Notes under the pieces: model-generated | The model's input: the letters and a program-made list of their open reading frames with translations, nothing else | Told to the model about the DNA's origin: nothing | The model's database searches: none | Made by a program: the position numbers and the translations under genes | Assembly (NCBI GenBank): GCA_009823505.1 | Contig: VZQC01013859.1 | Location: 3,014,599-3,078,598 of the forward strand | Direction of reading: 5' to 3' | Source of the DNA: Rhizomys pruinosus | Taxonomy: Eukaryota > Chordata > Mammalia > Rodentia > Spalacidae | Length of the DNA: 64,000 bases | Shown here: piece after piece, positions 44,906 through 56,687 of the stretch | Layout of the letters: every line of letters begins with the position of its first letter | Numbering within the stretch: the stretch's first letter is position 1

Positions 44906-45783
44906 AAAATGACCTATTAAGCCATGTAAAACCATGAAAGAACTTTAAATGCATTTTATTGAATGGAAAGAAGTCATATAAAAGCTGCACTGCATGATTC
45001 CAACCCATATGATACTCTAGAAATGTCAAAACTTAGAAGACAGTATAATTACCTTTGTTGACAGAGATTAGGGAAGGAAGGAGGGAGGAAGTAAAATTCC
45101 TTTCCACTATACTGTAATGACAAATACCCATCATTATAAATCTGTCAAAACCCACAGAATATACAGCACTAAAAGCTGTATATATTGTAAACTATGCCAC
45201 AGTGTAAACTATTTGGGCTTTGAATGATGATATGTGAATGTTGGTTCATAGACAGTGCCAATGTACCACTGTGGCATAGAATGAGGATAACAGGGAGGCT
45301 ATGCATCAATAGAGGTGAGAACACTGTGTGGGAAGTCTTTGCAACCTCTGTTAATTTCGTTGTGAACTTAAAAACTGCCCTATTCAAAATGAACTTGCGT
45401 ATAGGTAGATTGTTGGGAAGTGGTTCATAAGCATGAACAGCCAAATAAGGAAACTGAGACAAGGAAGAAAACTGTGTAAGGGGCCATTTACCAAGGTCGG
45501 TGTTACAGATTGGCATCAGAGGGCTCGAGATAACAGAGTGCCTCTAAGGATTGCCCCTCTCAATGGAGGGGCATTGCCTCCTGATGGATGCCCTATTGCA
45601 GGTTCTTGTTCACATGTCAGTCCAGTTCCCATGGCACTAAGTCCTGGAGCAGAATGAAGGGAAGACAGGAGGAGCTGGCAGCAGGAGGGAAGTGGTCGTT
45701 GTTCACAAAATCAAAGTGGACTTTGAGAGGAGGTCTAAGTGGAGAAGCCTGCAAAAATGGTGTGGGGATCATACTGAGGTCAT
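44906..45783. other. Unique DNA (repeated in copy B)
   Basis: No gene recognised. A 115-codon minus frame at 45169-45516 is identical in copy B and has no recognisable domain. Confidence 0.4.
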
Positions 45784-45798
45784 AAGAATGAATGACAG

Positions 45799-45956
45799 CC
45801 GGGCGTGGTGGTGCACAGCTTTAATCCTAGAACTTGGGAGGCAGAGGCAGGCGGATCTTTGTGAGTTCAAGGCCAGCCTGGTGTACAGAGTGAGTTCCAG
45901 GACAGCTGGGGCTACAGGGAGACCCTGTCTCAAAAAGACAAAAAAAAAAAAAAAAA
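45799..45956 (+). repeat. B1 SINE at duplication edge
   Basis: gccgggcgtggtggtgcaca to tgtctcaaaaagac and an A-tail that breaks off into filler. Confidence 0.93.
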
Positions 45957-46197
45957 ATAAGTACCATTGCCTGTTATGAATCAGTGCTAACGAATGATAT
46001 ACTTCATCATTCACTGTGGTGTGGCTATGAAGGATTGGGTGGAACAGTGTGCTAAGTGTTGTCTCTCTTGCTTAGCACCAGGTACTGAATTGTTGAAATC
46101 ATCTGAGTGGAGACAATCTAGCTGCGTAATCTCATTTTATGGCTTTTCCTTCTAGTATAGTCCTGGTACCGAATTGTTATTCTTGTGATGTGTGTGG
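45957..46197. repeat. Junction filler copied from 43228-43465
   Basis: gtaccattgcctgttatgaa and all following sequence to about 46165 match copy A. The last 30 bases match poorly before copy B begins at the MaLR interior. Confidence 0.92.
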
Positions 46198-47488
46198 GAC
46201 TTCACATTCACAGCTTCATGCAATGGCCTATCAGGGCCTTCTTTATCAAGGATGCCCCTACTGCACTCTGCCTGGCCTCTGTGGCTCTCTGAACCTGGAG
46301 GAAGAACTGATGACCCTTCACTCTTGCAAAATTCATGCCTCTAAAGCCAGCTCCACGTGAATGAAACTGCCGAGTTTGGCTGCAAGTTTGGATGGACCCT
46401 GGCTATTTCAACCACATTTGCAACTTTTCTCTGCCCTGGACTTGTTGGAGCAGAAAATCCTTTCAGTAATTTTCCTTTCAAAAACTGGAGGCTTAGCTGG
46501 GTGTGGTCTTTGCCCTGAAGGCCGTTTCTGTTGTTTACTTGTAAATCTCAAGGCCTCTCCTTAATCATTTAATCTCACTTTTCGATTGTTTACTTGTAAA
46601 TATCTAGGCCTCTCTTAATCCATTAGTCTCCTTATCAAAAGGAACCTCTCCTTCACATGCCTTGGCCCCACCTTTATCTTCCTAGTGCAGTTTTCAGATC
46701 CAAACTGTACATTCTTCATTTCTTTCTTTGCCCCATCTGCTCTTCTTCACTGTAGATCTGCACAATATTCACCATAATAGCCACACACCACCATTTCTAC
46801 ATTAGGCTGTCTTGAAATATCCTCCTCCAAAGACATTAGTCCATTGCTTTTCAACTTAGCATCAGGCAAGCATTTGGGCTGTGGGCAAACTGCTGCCAGA
46901 CTCTCTTATATCAAAATATCCCAGTTGCTGCCTAAGTCTTTATTTTCCTCTGGAACTACATTTTTTGCAGCAATGCTTTCTTCCAGGCTTCTCATAGAAT
47001 GGCCCCTTAAGCTCTGCTTACAGTAGTCAACAGCTTTTCTAGCCCAAAGTTCCAAAGTCTTCCACATTTCTCCCAACATCCACATGGTCAGGTTCTTCAC
47101 AGCCAACACCCACTCTCTGGTACAAAATAACTGTATTAGTCACTTTTCTGTTGCTGTGATAAAACACCATGACCAAGGGAACTTATCAAAGGAAGAGTTT
47201 ATTTGAGCTTACAATTGATGGTTCCAGGGAATCAGAGTCCATTGTGGGGGAGGCATGGTGGCTGGGGCTGGAGCAGCAAGCCAAGGTCACATCTTGCAAT
47301 GAGCACAGGATAGAGAGAGAGAGAGACTGGAGACTGCAAGGCTTGTTAAACTCACTAAACCACCCCCAATGACGTACTTCCTCCAGCATGGCACACCATT
47401 CTAAGACTCCAAGAACAGTGCCACCAACTGGAGACAAAATGTCTGAATACTTAAAGCCTATGGGGGACACTCTCATTCAAACACCACG
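46198..47488 (-). mobile_element. Truncated second copy of MaLR interior and 5' LTR
   Basis: Interior 46198-47131 and LTR 47132-47488. The 3' LTR and left part of the interior are absent. The gag-like frame is broken by small indels compared with 41140-41652. Confidence 0.9.
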
Positions 47489-49183
47489 GGCTATGATTGT
47501 GACTAAGGGTCAGTGAAGCATCTTGGATCTAATTAAGACTGGCTTTAGGTGTTCTTACCAGGACATTAAGTCCTGAGTCATGAGAGACAACTCCAATGTT
47601 CACAGACTTTCACCTATTCAGGTTTGCGTCCTGCCTCCTATATGAACCCTCAAATCCACTTGCAAATCTACTGTACAATTTCCCATCAGAACATAGAAAC
47701 CAGTACTATATATTCTATGAACAGGAAATTTCCTTCTAGAACAGGAATTGTATTTCTCCACTCAGTGAGTACTGAGTTATGACTTTAGTTGTTAGCTTGG
47801 AAACTATTACAGGAAGTGATGGTGGATTTCCAGGAAGAAACAATCATGCTGCTGAGCATCTGTCTTGGGGGAGGTCTTTATATGTCCTTCAGGTAAGGAG
47901 GACTCCTGGACTTTGGGGGAGGGAGTTGCCTGGGCTAGTCAGGAGGATGCAGAATTTAGGGATTCAACTGTATTAAAGGACTTTGCTCTACTATCCCATG
48001 TCAAACCCCAGGATTTTACTACTTACCTGAAATGGCTGTGTCTTCAGCTTAGGAGTCCTCTAAATACAGTACTTTTGCTATCTTTACAAGGTTTAACATT
48101 TGGCTTGACCTTCAGCTGATACCATCTTCTGACTATAGGAATATAAGATGTCTTTGAACCTTCCCTCAAGGAGGCTTTTTGTAACCATTTGCCATTTGAG
48201 TCTGTTTTCATGTAGCCTAGGCTAGCTTCAATTTCTTTATGCAGTTGAAGGTGGCCCTGAACTGATCCTCCTGTCTCTACCTCCTGAGTGCTGGGATTAC
48301 GGCATGTTCCACCATGTTCAGTTTATTTTATTATCTTTTTGAGACAGGGTCTCCCCGTAGCCTCAGCTGGCCTGGAACTAATTTTATAGACTAGGCTGGC
48401 CTTGAACTCACAGCCATCATGTTCAGTTTTATGGTGGTATTGGAGATCTGTCCAGGGCTTAGTGCACGCTAGAAACTCATGCCAACTGAGCTACAGCCCT
48501 AGTCCAAGTCTGGTATTTTATTTTCTATTGTAATTTTTTTTTTCTTTTGAGACAGGGTCTCCCAGGTCAGCCTGGAACTCACTATGTAGATCAGGCTGAC
48601 CTTACTCTCATAGATACCTGTTTCTGCTTCCCCTATATTCTATTTTTAAGGCTTTAAAGGTGTTTAATAAAAGCCAGCATACCCCATAATCTTTATAAGT
48701 ACCATTGCCTGTTATGAATCAGTGCTAACGAATGATATACTTCATCATTCACTGTGGTGTGGCTATGAAGGATTGGGTGGAACAGTGTGCTAAGTGTTGT
48801 CTCTCTTGCTTAGCACCAGGTACTGAATTGTTGAAATCATCTGAGTGGAGACAATCTAGCTGCGTAATCTCATTTTATGGCTTTTCCTTCTAGTACTATT
48901 CCTGGTACCAATTTTTTCTTGTGTGTGTGTGTTTCTGAAGACAGCATATGAAGAAGAAACAATGATGCTCTTGTTCAGTGAAAAATTTGGTCATGGGGCT
49001 AGGGATATCACTAAGTGGTGGAGCACTTGCCGAGTGTGCAAGGCGAGGGCTTCAGTTCTAGACACTGCATACACCCACACCTCCACACACACATCAAAGA
49101 TTTTAGTGACGGAGATGCCAAATAAGCAATGGAAAATGCCCTCCTTCATATTGTTGTGGGAAATGCCAGTAAAAGAAACAGTG

Positions 49184-49365
49184 AGGCCAGGCATGGTGGT
49201 GGGCATGCCTTTAATCCCAGCACTCGGGAGACAGAAGCAGGCAGAGCTCTGTGAGTTCAAGGACAGCCTGGTCTACATAGTAAGTACAGCTGGGGATACA
49301 GGGAGACCCTGTCTCAAAACAAACAAAACAAAACAAACAAAACAAACAAAAAACAAAACAAAACA
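49184..49365 (+). repeat. B1 SINE, copy B counterpart
   Basis: Matches 43719-43892 but differs in the tail array and in several bases around tagtaagtacagctgggg. Confidence 0.9.
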
Positions 49366-49416
49366 GTGAGATAGGGACACATATTTAACAGAATGTTCAA
49401 AATCCCAAATACTTCT

Positions 49417-49776
49417 TTATCAGTTACCTTTTGTTGTCATGATAAAACACCAGGAACAAAAGTGAATTTTGGAAGAAAGAATTTACTTTGTTAACTCCCA
49501 CAGAGGGAGTTCATAATGACAGGGACAACATGGCCATAAGTGGCAGGCATGGTGACAGGCACAGGAAGTTGAGAGCACACCTCTAAGCACAACTGGGAAG
49601 CAGAGAGGGTGAACCGAAGTGGGGTGGGCTATGCACCACAAAGCCTGTCCCCAGTGACGTGCTGTCTCCAGCATAGCCACACCTCATAAAGGTTCATGAC
49701 ATTTCCAAACACTACCTGAGACCAAATGTTCCAATACTTGAAACTATGGGGGACATTCCTCATTCAAACCACCACA
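49417..49776 (-). repeat. Older MaLR-type LTR, copy B counterpart
   Basis: Appears identical to 43947-44306. Confidence 0.85.
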
Positions 49777-50214
49777 ACTGACAGCACTAAATGCTCAGAA
49801 GCTTGGAGAACAAATAGAAGTTTTTTGGATGTGTGGGATATCAGTCTCATGTAGCCCAAGCTGGCCTTAAATGCTATACAGCTAAGGGTAACCTTGACTT
49901 CTGAGTCTCCTGCCTCCTCCTCGTTAGTGGTGGGATTACAGATAAGCACTGTCATGCTGGAGTGACAAGCACTGTCATGATGGAGTGACAATCTTACAAA
50001 ACTAAATATAGTTTTATCATATAATCTAGCAACCATGAAATTTGGTATTTATCTAAAGACTTGAAAACATATGTCCTCACATCAGTGCACAGATGTCTAT
50101 GGCAAGTTTACAAATAGTTGCTTAAATAACCAAGATGTGCTTCAGTGGATGAATGGATAAATGGTGACACATTCAGACAATGGAACAAGAGTATTTCTAA
50201 ATGGAAATGACCTA

Positions 50215-50373
50215 TTTTTTTTTTTTTGGTCTTTTTGAGAAAGGGTCTCCCTGTAACCCCAGCTGGCCTGGAACTCACTCTGTAGACCAGGATGGCCTTG
50301 AACTCACAAAGATCTGTCTGCCTCTGCCTCCCGAGTGCTGGGATTAAAGGTGTGTGCCACCACTCCTGGCTTT
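50215..50373 (-). repeat. B1 SINE, copy B counterpart
   Basis: Matches 44747-44905. Confidence 0.93.
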
Positions 50374-51266
50374 AAAATGACCTATTAAGCCATGTAAAAC
50401 CATGAAAGAACTTTAAATGCATTTTATTGAATGGAAAGAAGTCATATAAAAGCTGCACTGCATGATTCCAACCCATATGATACTCTAGAAATGTCAAAAC
50501 TTAGAAGACAGTATAATTACCTTTGTTGACAGAGATTAGGGAAGGAAGGAGGGAGGAAGTAAAATTCCTTTCCACTATACTGTAATGACAAATACCCATC
50601 ATTATAAATCTGTCAAAACCCACAGAATATACAGCACTAAAAGCTGTATATATTGTAAACTATGCCACAGTGTAAACTATTTGGGCTTTGAATGATGATA
50701 TGTGAATGTTGGTTCATAGACAGTGCCAATGTACCACTGTGGCATAGAATGAGGATAACAGGGAGGCTATGCATCAATAGAGGTGAGAACACTGTGTGGG
50801 AAGTCTTTGCAACCTCTGTTAATTTCGTTGTGAACTTAAAAACTGCCCTATTCAAAATGAACTTGCGTATAGGTAGATTGTTGGGAAGTGGTTCATAAGC
50901 ATGAACAGCCAAATAAGGAAACTGAGACAAGGAAGAAAACTGTGTAAGGGGCCATTTACCAAGGTCGGTGTTACAGATTGGCATCAGAGGGCTCGAGATA
51001 ACAGAGTGCCTCTAAGGATTGCCCCTCTCAATGGAGGGGCATTGCCTCCTGATGGATGCCCTATTGCAGGTTCTTGTTCACATGTCAGTCCAGTTCCCAT
51101 GGCACTAAGTCCTGGAGCAGAATGAAGGGAAGACAGGAGGAGCTGGCAGCAGGAGGGAAGTGGTCGTTGTTCACAAAATCAAAGTGGACTTTGAGAGGAG
51201 GTCTAAGTGGAGAAGCCTGCAAAAATGGTGTGGGGATCATACTGAGGTCATAAGAATGAATGACAG

Positions 51267-51420
51267 CCGGGCGTGTTGGCACAGCTTTAATCCTAGAACT
51301 TGGGAGGCAGAGGCAGGGCGATCTTTGTGAGTTCAGGCCAGCCTGGTGTACAGAGTGAGTTCCAGGACGCTGGGGCTACAGGAGACCTTTCCAAAAAGAC
51401 AAAAAAAAAAAAAAAAAAAA
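51267..51420 (+). repeat. B1 SINE, copy B counterpart, indel-rich
   Basis: Compared with 45799-45956 it has single-base losses (gcgtgttggcacagc, agttcaggccagcc, ccaggacgctgggg). Confidence 0.92.
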
Positions 51421-51496
51421 AAGAATGAATGACAGCGTCAAGATGAGGCGGAAAGCACAAAAGAATATTCAGTTTTAAAAGGTTTTCATTTATTTT

Positions 51497-51620
51497 TATT
51501 TTTTTGGTCTTTTTGAGCCAGGGTCTCCCTGTAGACCAGGCTGGCCTTGAACTTATAGACATCTTCCTGCTTCTGCCTCCCAAATGTTGGGATTAAAGGT
51601 GTGTGTTACCTTGCCTGGTT
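51497..51620 (-). repeat. B1 SINE with internal deletion
   Basis: ggtctttttgagccagggtc to gtgttaccttgcctggtt; about 30 bases after ctccctgtag are missing. Confidence 0.85.
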
Positions 51621-51647
51621 AGGATTATCAATTTTTAAGAAGATAGG

Positions 51648-51996
51648 TATGGCGACTTAAATGAGAAATGTCTCTCGTGGGCTCATGTATTTGGATGCTT
51701 GGTTTTCAATTGGTGGCACTATTTGGGGGGTGCAGAGCCTTGCTGGAGGAAGCATGTCACTGGGGGCAAGCTTTGAGTGTTTATAGGGTCATCTCACTTC
51801 CAGTTCACTCTCTGTGCTTTCTGTGCATGATTGAAGATGTGAGCACTCATCTTCCTGGTGTGTCACCACCTGCCGTGCCTCTCCTACCACTGTGGACCCC
51901 CTCCCCCGTTTTGGAATCATAAACCAAAATAAGCTTTCTTCCTTAAGTTGCTTCTGGATATGGTATTTTACCACAGCCCCAGAAAAGGCCTTAACA
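51648..51996 (+). repeat. MaLR-type LTR
   Basis: The start tatggcgacttaaatgagaa, the internal ctggaggaagcatgtcactg and the end ccacagccccagaaaaggcc match the provirus LTR consensus in the sense direction. A poly(A)-like aaaataagc lies near 51926. Confidence 0.75.
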
Positions 51997-51999
51997 TGT

Positions 52000-52120
52000 A
52001 TGACAGAATGCATGAAATCTTGTGAGTGGGCTATGGGGGTGTGGATGTGAGAGGGGTCTAAGTATGATTAAGATTTATTGTATGAAATGCAGAAAACTCA
52101 ATAAAATAGTCATTAAAAAC
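52000..52120 (+). repeat. L1 3' tail fragment
   Basis: tgtatgaaatgcagaaaact with caataaaatag closely resembles the 3' end of the L1 at 37725-37765. Confidence 0.5.
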
Positions 52121-52219
52121 AATGGGAGAGGGGACTAAGGAAGAAGACTAAAGATTCTAGATTTGAGATATAGAAAGAAAATCAGGAGAGTATGGTGGCA
52201 TAGAAAAGAAGAGAAAATG

Positions 52220-52362
52220 GCCGGGCGTGGTGTGGTGACGCCTTTAATCCTAGCACTTGGAGGCAGGAGGCGGCGGATCTTTGTGAGTTCAAGGCCAGCC
52301 TGGTCTACAGAGTGAGTTTCCAGGACAGCTGGGGCTACAGGGAGACCCTGTCTCAAAAAGAC

Positions 52363-52402
<40 letters not shown>
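52220..52402 (+). repeat. Young B1 SINE with 39-base A-tail
   Basis: gccgggcgtggtgtggtgac to tctcaaaaagacc, then A at 52364-52402. agagaaaatg flanks both sides. The left part has indels. Confidence 0.93.
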
Positions 52403-52404
<2 letters not shown>

Positions 52405-52578
52405 AGAAGAGAGAAAATGATCAAGGGAGAGAGATTTATATCTTTAAATATCAGAGAAATTCAGCAAAATATGAATCAAGAAGCATGTACTTTAGGTAGG
52501 TGCTGATTTCTGTGTTTATAAGTGTCAGTAGAGTAGTAAGGATAGAGACCAAATAATACTGGATTTTATTGTTATTGA

Positions 52579-52609
<31 letters not shown>

Positions 52610-52640
52610 CGTGCGTGCGTGTGTGTGTGTGTGTGTGTGT
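52579..52640. repeat. (GT)n microsatellite with GTGC block
   Basis: GT repeats with four GTGC units in the middle. Confidence 0.97.
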
Positions 52641-52654
52641 ACTCACATGCATAT

Positions 52655-52772
52655 GCACACATTTGTTTGAGACAGGGTCTCTCAATGTATCCCAAATGGG
52701 CTTTGAATTCTCTAATTCTCTAACTTGCTTTAGCCTTCCAAGTGCTGGGATTACTGGTGTGTGCCATGACAA
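52655..52772 (-). repeat. Old B1-like SINE
   Basis: tttgagacagggtctctcaa to ctgggattactggtgtgtgcc. Confidence 0.75.
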
Positions 52773-53029
52773 CAGACACTACAGTGGGTTAATGAATCAG
52801 ACAAGAACATGCAGACATACTCAGTGTGATTCACTGTGAAGTAGAGACACAGTATTGAGGATTAATAGAGATTCTTTTTGGGCAGAGATTCCTGTTCTGA
52901 ATCTCCAAATTAGTCAGCTCCAAGGTTTTCTTTTCTATTACCAGCTGGTGCAGTTGAGTGATTCTTTCCTGGGGAGCTAGCTCCTTAGCTGGTTAACAAG
53001 AGTCTATGCTGCTTTCAGAAATGAGATAT

Positions 53030-53700
53030 CATAAGCCACAGTAAGACCCCGTCATATTTAACAGGAAAAAATGAAGTTCGTGGATCAACATCTCATCTAA
53101 ACATATGTTTCTAAAACAAGTAACTACCATAACTATTAATTTGCTTAAATACCTATATTCTAATTGCTTGTGTTCTATTAGGATCGAAAGGTTATTCCTG
53201 GACAGACTGTCAGCCCATGAAAGGAACAGCCAGAATTGACCAGAATCCAAGACAACAGCTCCAGAGAGAGTGGACTGTTCTGCTTTCCATCCACTTGTGC
53301 CCCTTTTCTAAGCCCAGGGAATAATCTGCGGAAAAGGGGGTGTGGTAGAATGTAAGGGCTGCGATTGGGGTGAAGGGGTGAAACTACAGCAATTAGTCTG
53401 GACCCTCATTTGATTAACCTGATTGAACATACAACCCCTCACCCCCCGCTGGAAGGGGGCTGTGGGGGTTTGGCACAACAGCCTGCAAATTGGTTATACA
53501 TGAAGGATGTTGTACTCATGGATATCACTTATAGCTAAAAATGGAAAAAAAAAAACTGAGAGGAAAGATGCAGGACAGTCATGGCAGAATGCATGATCTC
53601 GGTTGGGGTGGGGGTGGGGGTGAAGGGAAGGGGAGATATGCCTGAACTGAATTGGAAAATGATGTATGAAATGCACAAAGCATCAATAAAAAAAATGTTG
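53030..53700 (+). repeat. Mosaic retroelement 3' segment
   Basis: 53030-53335 is homologous to 4920-5270. 53360-53700 is close to the 3' end of the L1 at 37434-37775, including the G-rich run and A-tail, with many small deletions. No frame is open. Confidence 0.8.
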
Positions 53701-54539
53701 AGAAAAAAAAAAAGAAATGTAGTCTTTTGTACTTAGCCACCACTTCCTCTTGTAAAAGAAGTCTAGGTGGCAACTTAGTGGAGTTTTATTCCAAAGGCCC
53801 TAATATGCAGGAGGGCTGGGGATGTCTAATGCCTGGAAACAGAAGGAAAAACTGATTAAAATCAACACAAAGCTTGCTTATGTATTCACAGGAAAGTTCC
53901 CAGAGCACATTAAAATGGAAACAAAGAGATCAAGTTTAAAAAAAGGATGCCAGTGTTGAATTTCTCTGAATCCACAAGGCCAATTTTCTTTACAGTAAAA
54001 AACCTTAGAAAAGAAAATTAGCCAAACATGCTAGTGATTTTGCAGGCTGCCGGCTTCCAGGCATCCGGACACATTGTTGCCATGATTTTCTCCTTCATTA
54101 CAGGCAGGCAGCAGCCTGCAGTTCCTGCTGAAGCTGAAGGACTGGTGCAGATGCATATCTTGGGCAAATGCTCTGTGACTCAGGGGCTGATGCTGGGAAT
54201 CTTGGGAGTTGAAGTGAGGACAACATGGGAGGGTTTGCCTTCTAGAGTCTGGTGTTGGAGAGGTGTTTTAAAGCGAACTCCCTCTTCACACACCCCGCAT
54301 TTAATCACCGCTTACCACTTAATCAACACACGCATTTAAGGATGGGGGAGAAAGTCCGTGCTTCTTGTTTTCTGTCTTCCCTCATTATCCTTTCCTTGTG
54401 CTTTCCAACTTTATATTTTAGCTTATGAAACAATTTATAGCTAATTTTCTCACTTAGAATTTGTAAAGCTATTCTTACTGAGGTATCTAAATCACTGTGC
54501 AGATTTAAGCCTTAGGGTGATGGGTAAAAGACACTGGAA
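53701..54539. other. Unique DNA
   Basis: No repeat recognised. A 103-codon frame at 54028-54339 follows a pyrimidine-rich ccttcattacag, but no domain is recognisable and no partner exon is seen. Confidence 0.4.
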
Positions 54540-54705
54540 GTATGCTGGAGTGCTGACTTAGTGGTTAAGAGCACTGGCTGCTCTTTCAGAGGACTGCAGT
54601 TTGATTCCTAGCACCCACATGGCTGAGAGCAACCTGTAACTCCAGCACTGTAGTCATGTTGCACAAACCCACCCAGACATATACACATAATTAAAAAAAA
54701 AAAAA
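54540..54705 (+). repeat. B2 SINE, shortened
   Basis: tatgctggagtgctgactta head, cagcacccacatggctgaga, and an A-tail. Much of the body is deleted. Confidence 0.8.
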
Positions 54706-55371
54706 CATTGGGAGGTACTAGGGCTATGACTGAATTGGGTAGGCAGCTTTCCCTCTTTCCTTCCTCCCCCTTCTTTTCCTTTCTTCATCAGCCTTTCTCT
54801 TAATACTTACTACTCATTCTGCTTTGTTAGTTTGCTTTTCTCATGAGGTTATTATCAGATTTAATAATACATGAGAAAGTATTCTGTACTTCACAAAGAC
54901 TATGGTATTGTTTTGTGATTATAATGATGGCTCCTGTGATAATTTGGAATGAGGATCAAGGATGCTAGTGCTGAAAGAAACACAACAATGACTCAGATGT
55001 TAACTTCTCCTTTGTGCATGAAACTGAAGTCTAAGCAGTGAAGTTGTACTGGTTTTAGCTTACCTGTTAGCAGCAGCACTTTTTTCTCAGTTTCACCTAG
55101 CTTGATCCAACCATGATGGAGTTATTTGCACCATGGAAATCAACAGATCCTCTGAATCAGGACATTTTATGCAAAAAGTCAATTGATAAGCCCTAGCATA
55201 CCCATGGTCTTCAGGCTAGACTTTTATAAAGCGGTCTACATACTGTTGATCCTCTAATACATTATTCTATGTAGCTTGGTCAGTAAGAAACCTGTTCTTG
55301 AGCAGAGGGGGGACAAGGAAATGCATAGAATATAAGGTTATAAAAAGTGAGAGAACAAAAACAAATTTAAG
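54706..55371. other. Unique DNA
   Basis: No feature recognised. Confidence 0.4.
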
Positions 55372-55521
55372 GGCTGGGGAGCAGGGCTGGGTAAGATGGA
55401 TCATCAAGTAAAGGCATTCACAGCCAAGCCTGATAATCTGACCTCAATCCCCCGGGACAGAGGGAGAGATCCAACCGAACTCTGACTATGACTACCTTCT
55501 ACCATGCCTGATATGTGCATA

Positions 55522-55556
<35 letters not shown>

Positions 55557-55600
55557 ACATACACACACATAAACAAATAAAATGCAACATTTCTTTTTAA
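55372..55600 (+). repeat. B3-like SINE with CA repeat
   Basis: gggctgggtaagatggatca with gccaagcctgataatctgac and cccccgggacagagggagag matches a B3-type body. A (CA)n tract lies at 55520-55570 and an A-rich end near 55580. Confidence 0.75.
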
Positions 55601-55645
55601 TGAGAAAGATCTGGCTGCAATGCAACTTAACTATAAGAATAGATT

Positions 55646-55903
55646 GCCCAGTGTGGTGACACATGCCTTTAATACCAGTACTCAGGAGGCAGAGGCAGGC
55701 AGATCTTTGTGAGTTCAGGGCCAGCCTGGTCTACATAGCCAGTTCCAGATCAGGTGGGAATACAAGGAGACCCTGCCTCAAAAAGACAAAAAAAGGCAGA
55801 GGCAGGTGGATCTTTGTGAGTTCAAAGCCAGCCTGGTCTAGTTCCAGGACACCTGGGCTACAGAGAGACCCTGTCTCAAAAAGACAAAAAAAAAAAAAAA
55901 AAC
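55646..55903 (+). repeat. Tandem B1 dimer
   Basis: A nearly full B1 (cccagtgtggtgacacatgc to aaaaagacaaaaaaa, 55646-55794) is followed directly in its A-tail by a 5'-truncated B1 (ggcagaggcaggtggatctt to tctcaaaaagac and A-tail). Confidence 0.9.
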
Positions 55904-56069
55904 CCCACAAAACTAGATGACCTAGATGACCCCGGCACCTCCACCTCCCTTCTGGAGTTTTGTGAAAACTGGGTCTACTTTCCATGCTATTTCCATTAGA
56001 TTGACTGCTGTGGCTCATTTTGAGGGAATCTAAAAGAGTGTCTGAGACTTGGTAAAAACTTGGTAATTT

Positions 56070-56222
56070 TTTTTTTTTTTGTCTTTTTGAGACAGGCTCT
56101 CCTTGTATTCCCAGCTGTCCTGGAACTCACTCTGTAGATCAGGCTGGCTTTGAACTTACAAAGATCTGCCTGCCTCTGCCTCCTAAGTGCTGGGATTAAA
56201 GGTGTGCACCACCTGCATGGCC
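56070..56222 (-). repeat. B1 SINE
   Basis: tttttgagacaggctctcct to tgcaccacctgcatggcc. Confidence 0.93.
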
Positions 56223-56249
56223 TGAGACTCAGTAATTTTCAAAGTATTT

Positions 56250-56468
56250 TAGTTATTATTTTTATTTTAGGTGTATGAATGTGTCATCTGCACATATGTA
56301 AGTGCACACATATCATACAATGTCCATGGAAGTCAGAAGAGGGCACCAGATCTTATGGAACTGGAGTTTAGACACTGTTAACTGTCTTGTGGGTTTTGGG
56401 AACCAAACCCAGGTCTTCTGCAAGAGCAGCCAGTGCTCTTAATCACTGAGGAAACTTTCTAGCCCTGG
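56250..56468 (-). repeat. B2-type SINE
   Basis: ttttattttaggtgtatgaa tail side, agatcttatggaactggagt body, cactgaggaaactttctagc head side. Diverged. Confidence 0.82.
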
Positions 56469-56687
56469 GACTCGGTAATGTAAAGTAAATAGAATGTATT
56501 GGCTCATGGTTTTGTAAACTGGGAATTTTAATCTGAGGAGACTGCATCTGAGTAGGGCCTTCATCTCATGATAAAAGATGGAAGGTTAAGAGAATGAGAG
56601 ACAAAGACAGAGAGAGACAACCTCAATTTTCCCTTTCGTAAAGAAACTACCCTTTCAATAATGACATCGATCCATTCACAAGGGTGT
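56469..56687. other. Unique DNA
   Basis: No feature recognised. Confidence 0.4.

Larger units (their letters stand above)
40719..45956. repeat. Large tandem duplication, copy A
   Basis: This interval corresponds to 46198-51420, offset about 5.47 kb. It starts inside the MaLR interior and ends inside the A-tail of the B1 at 45799. The B1 has its upstream target-site copy (aagaatgaatgacag, 45784-45798) but no downstream one, showing that the sequence was cut off artificially or by a rearrangement in the A-run. Confidence 0.95.
46198..51420. repeat. Large tandem duplication, copy B
   Basis: Repeats 40719-45956, including MaLR interior, 5' LTR, ID, B1s, the older LTR and unique DNA. 46198-47490 carries many single-base deletions and insertions relative to copy A. 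Later unique stretches such as 50000-51250 appear base-identical. Its terminal B1 (51267-51420) has both target-site copies, aagaatgaatgacag at 51252-51266 and 51421-51435. Confidence 0.95.

Noticed and set aside
45169..45516. 115-codon frame conserved between two positions as evidence of coding selection
   Set aside because: The second copy at 50637-50984 belongs to the recent or artefactual duplication, so identity says nothing about selection.
54028..54339. 103-codon frame after a pyrimidine-rich ccttcattacag as a candidate exon
   Set aside because: No recognisable domain, no supporting downstream donor and no partner exons; conservation could not be tested.
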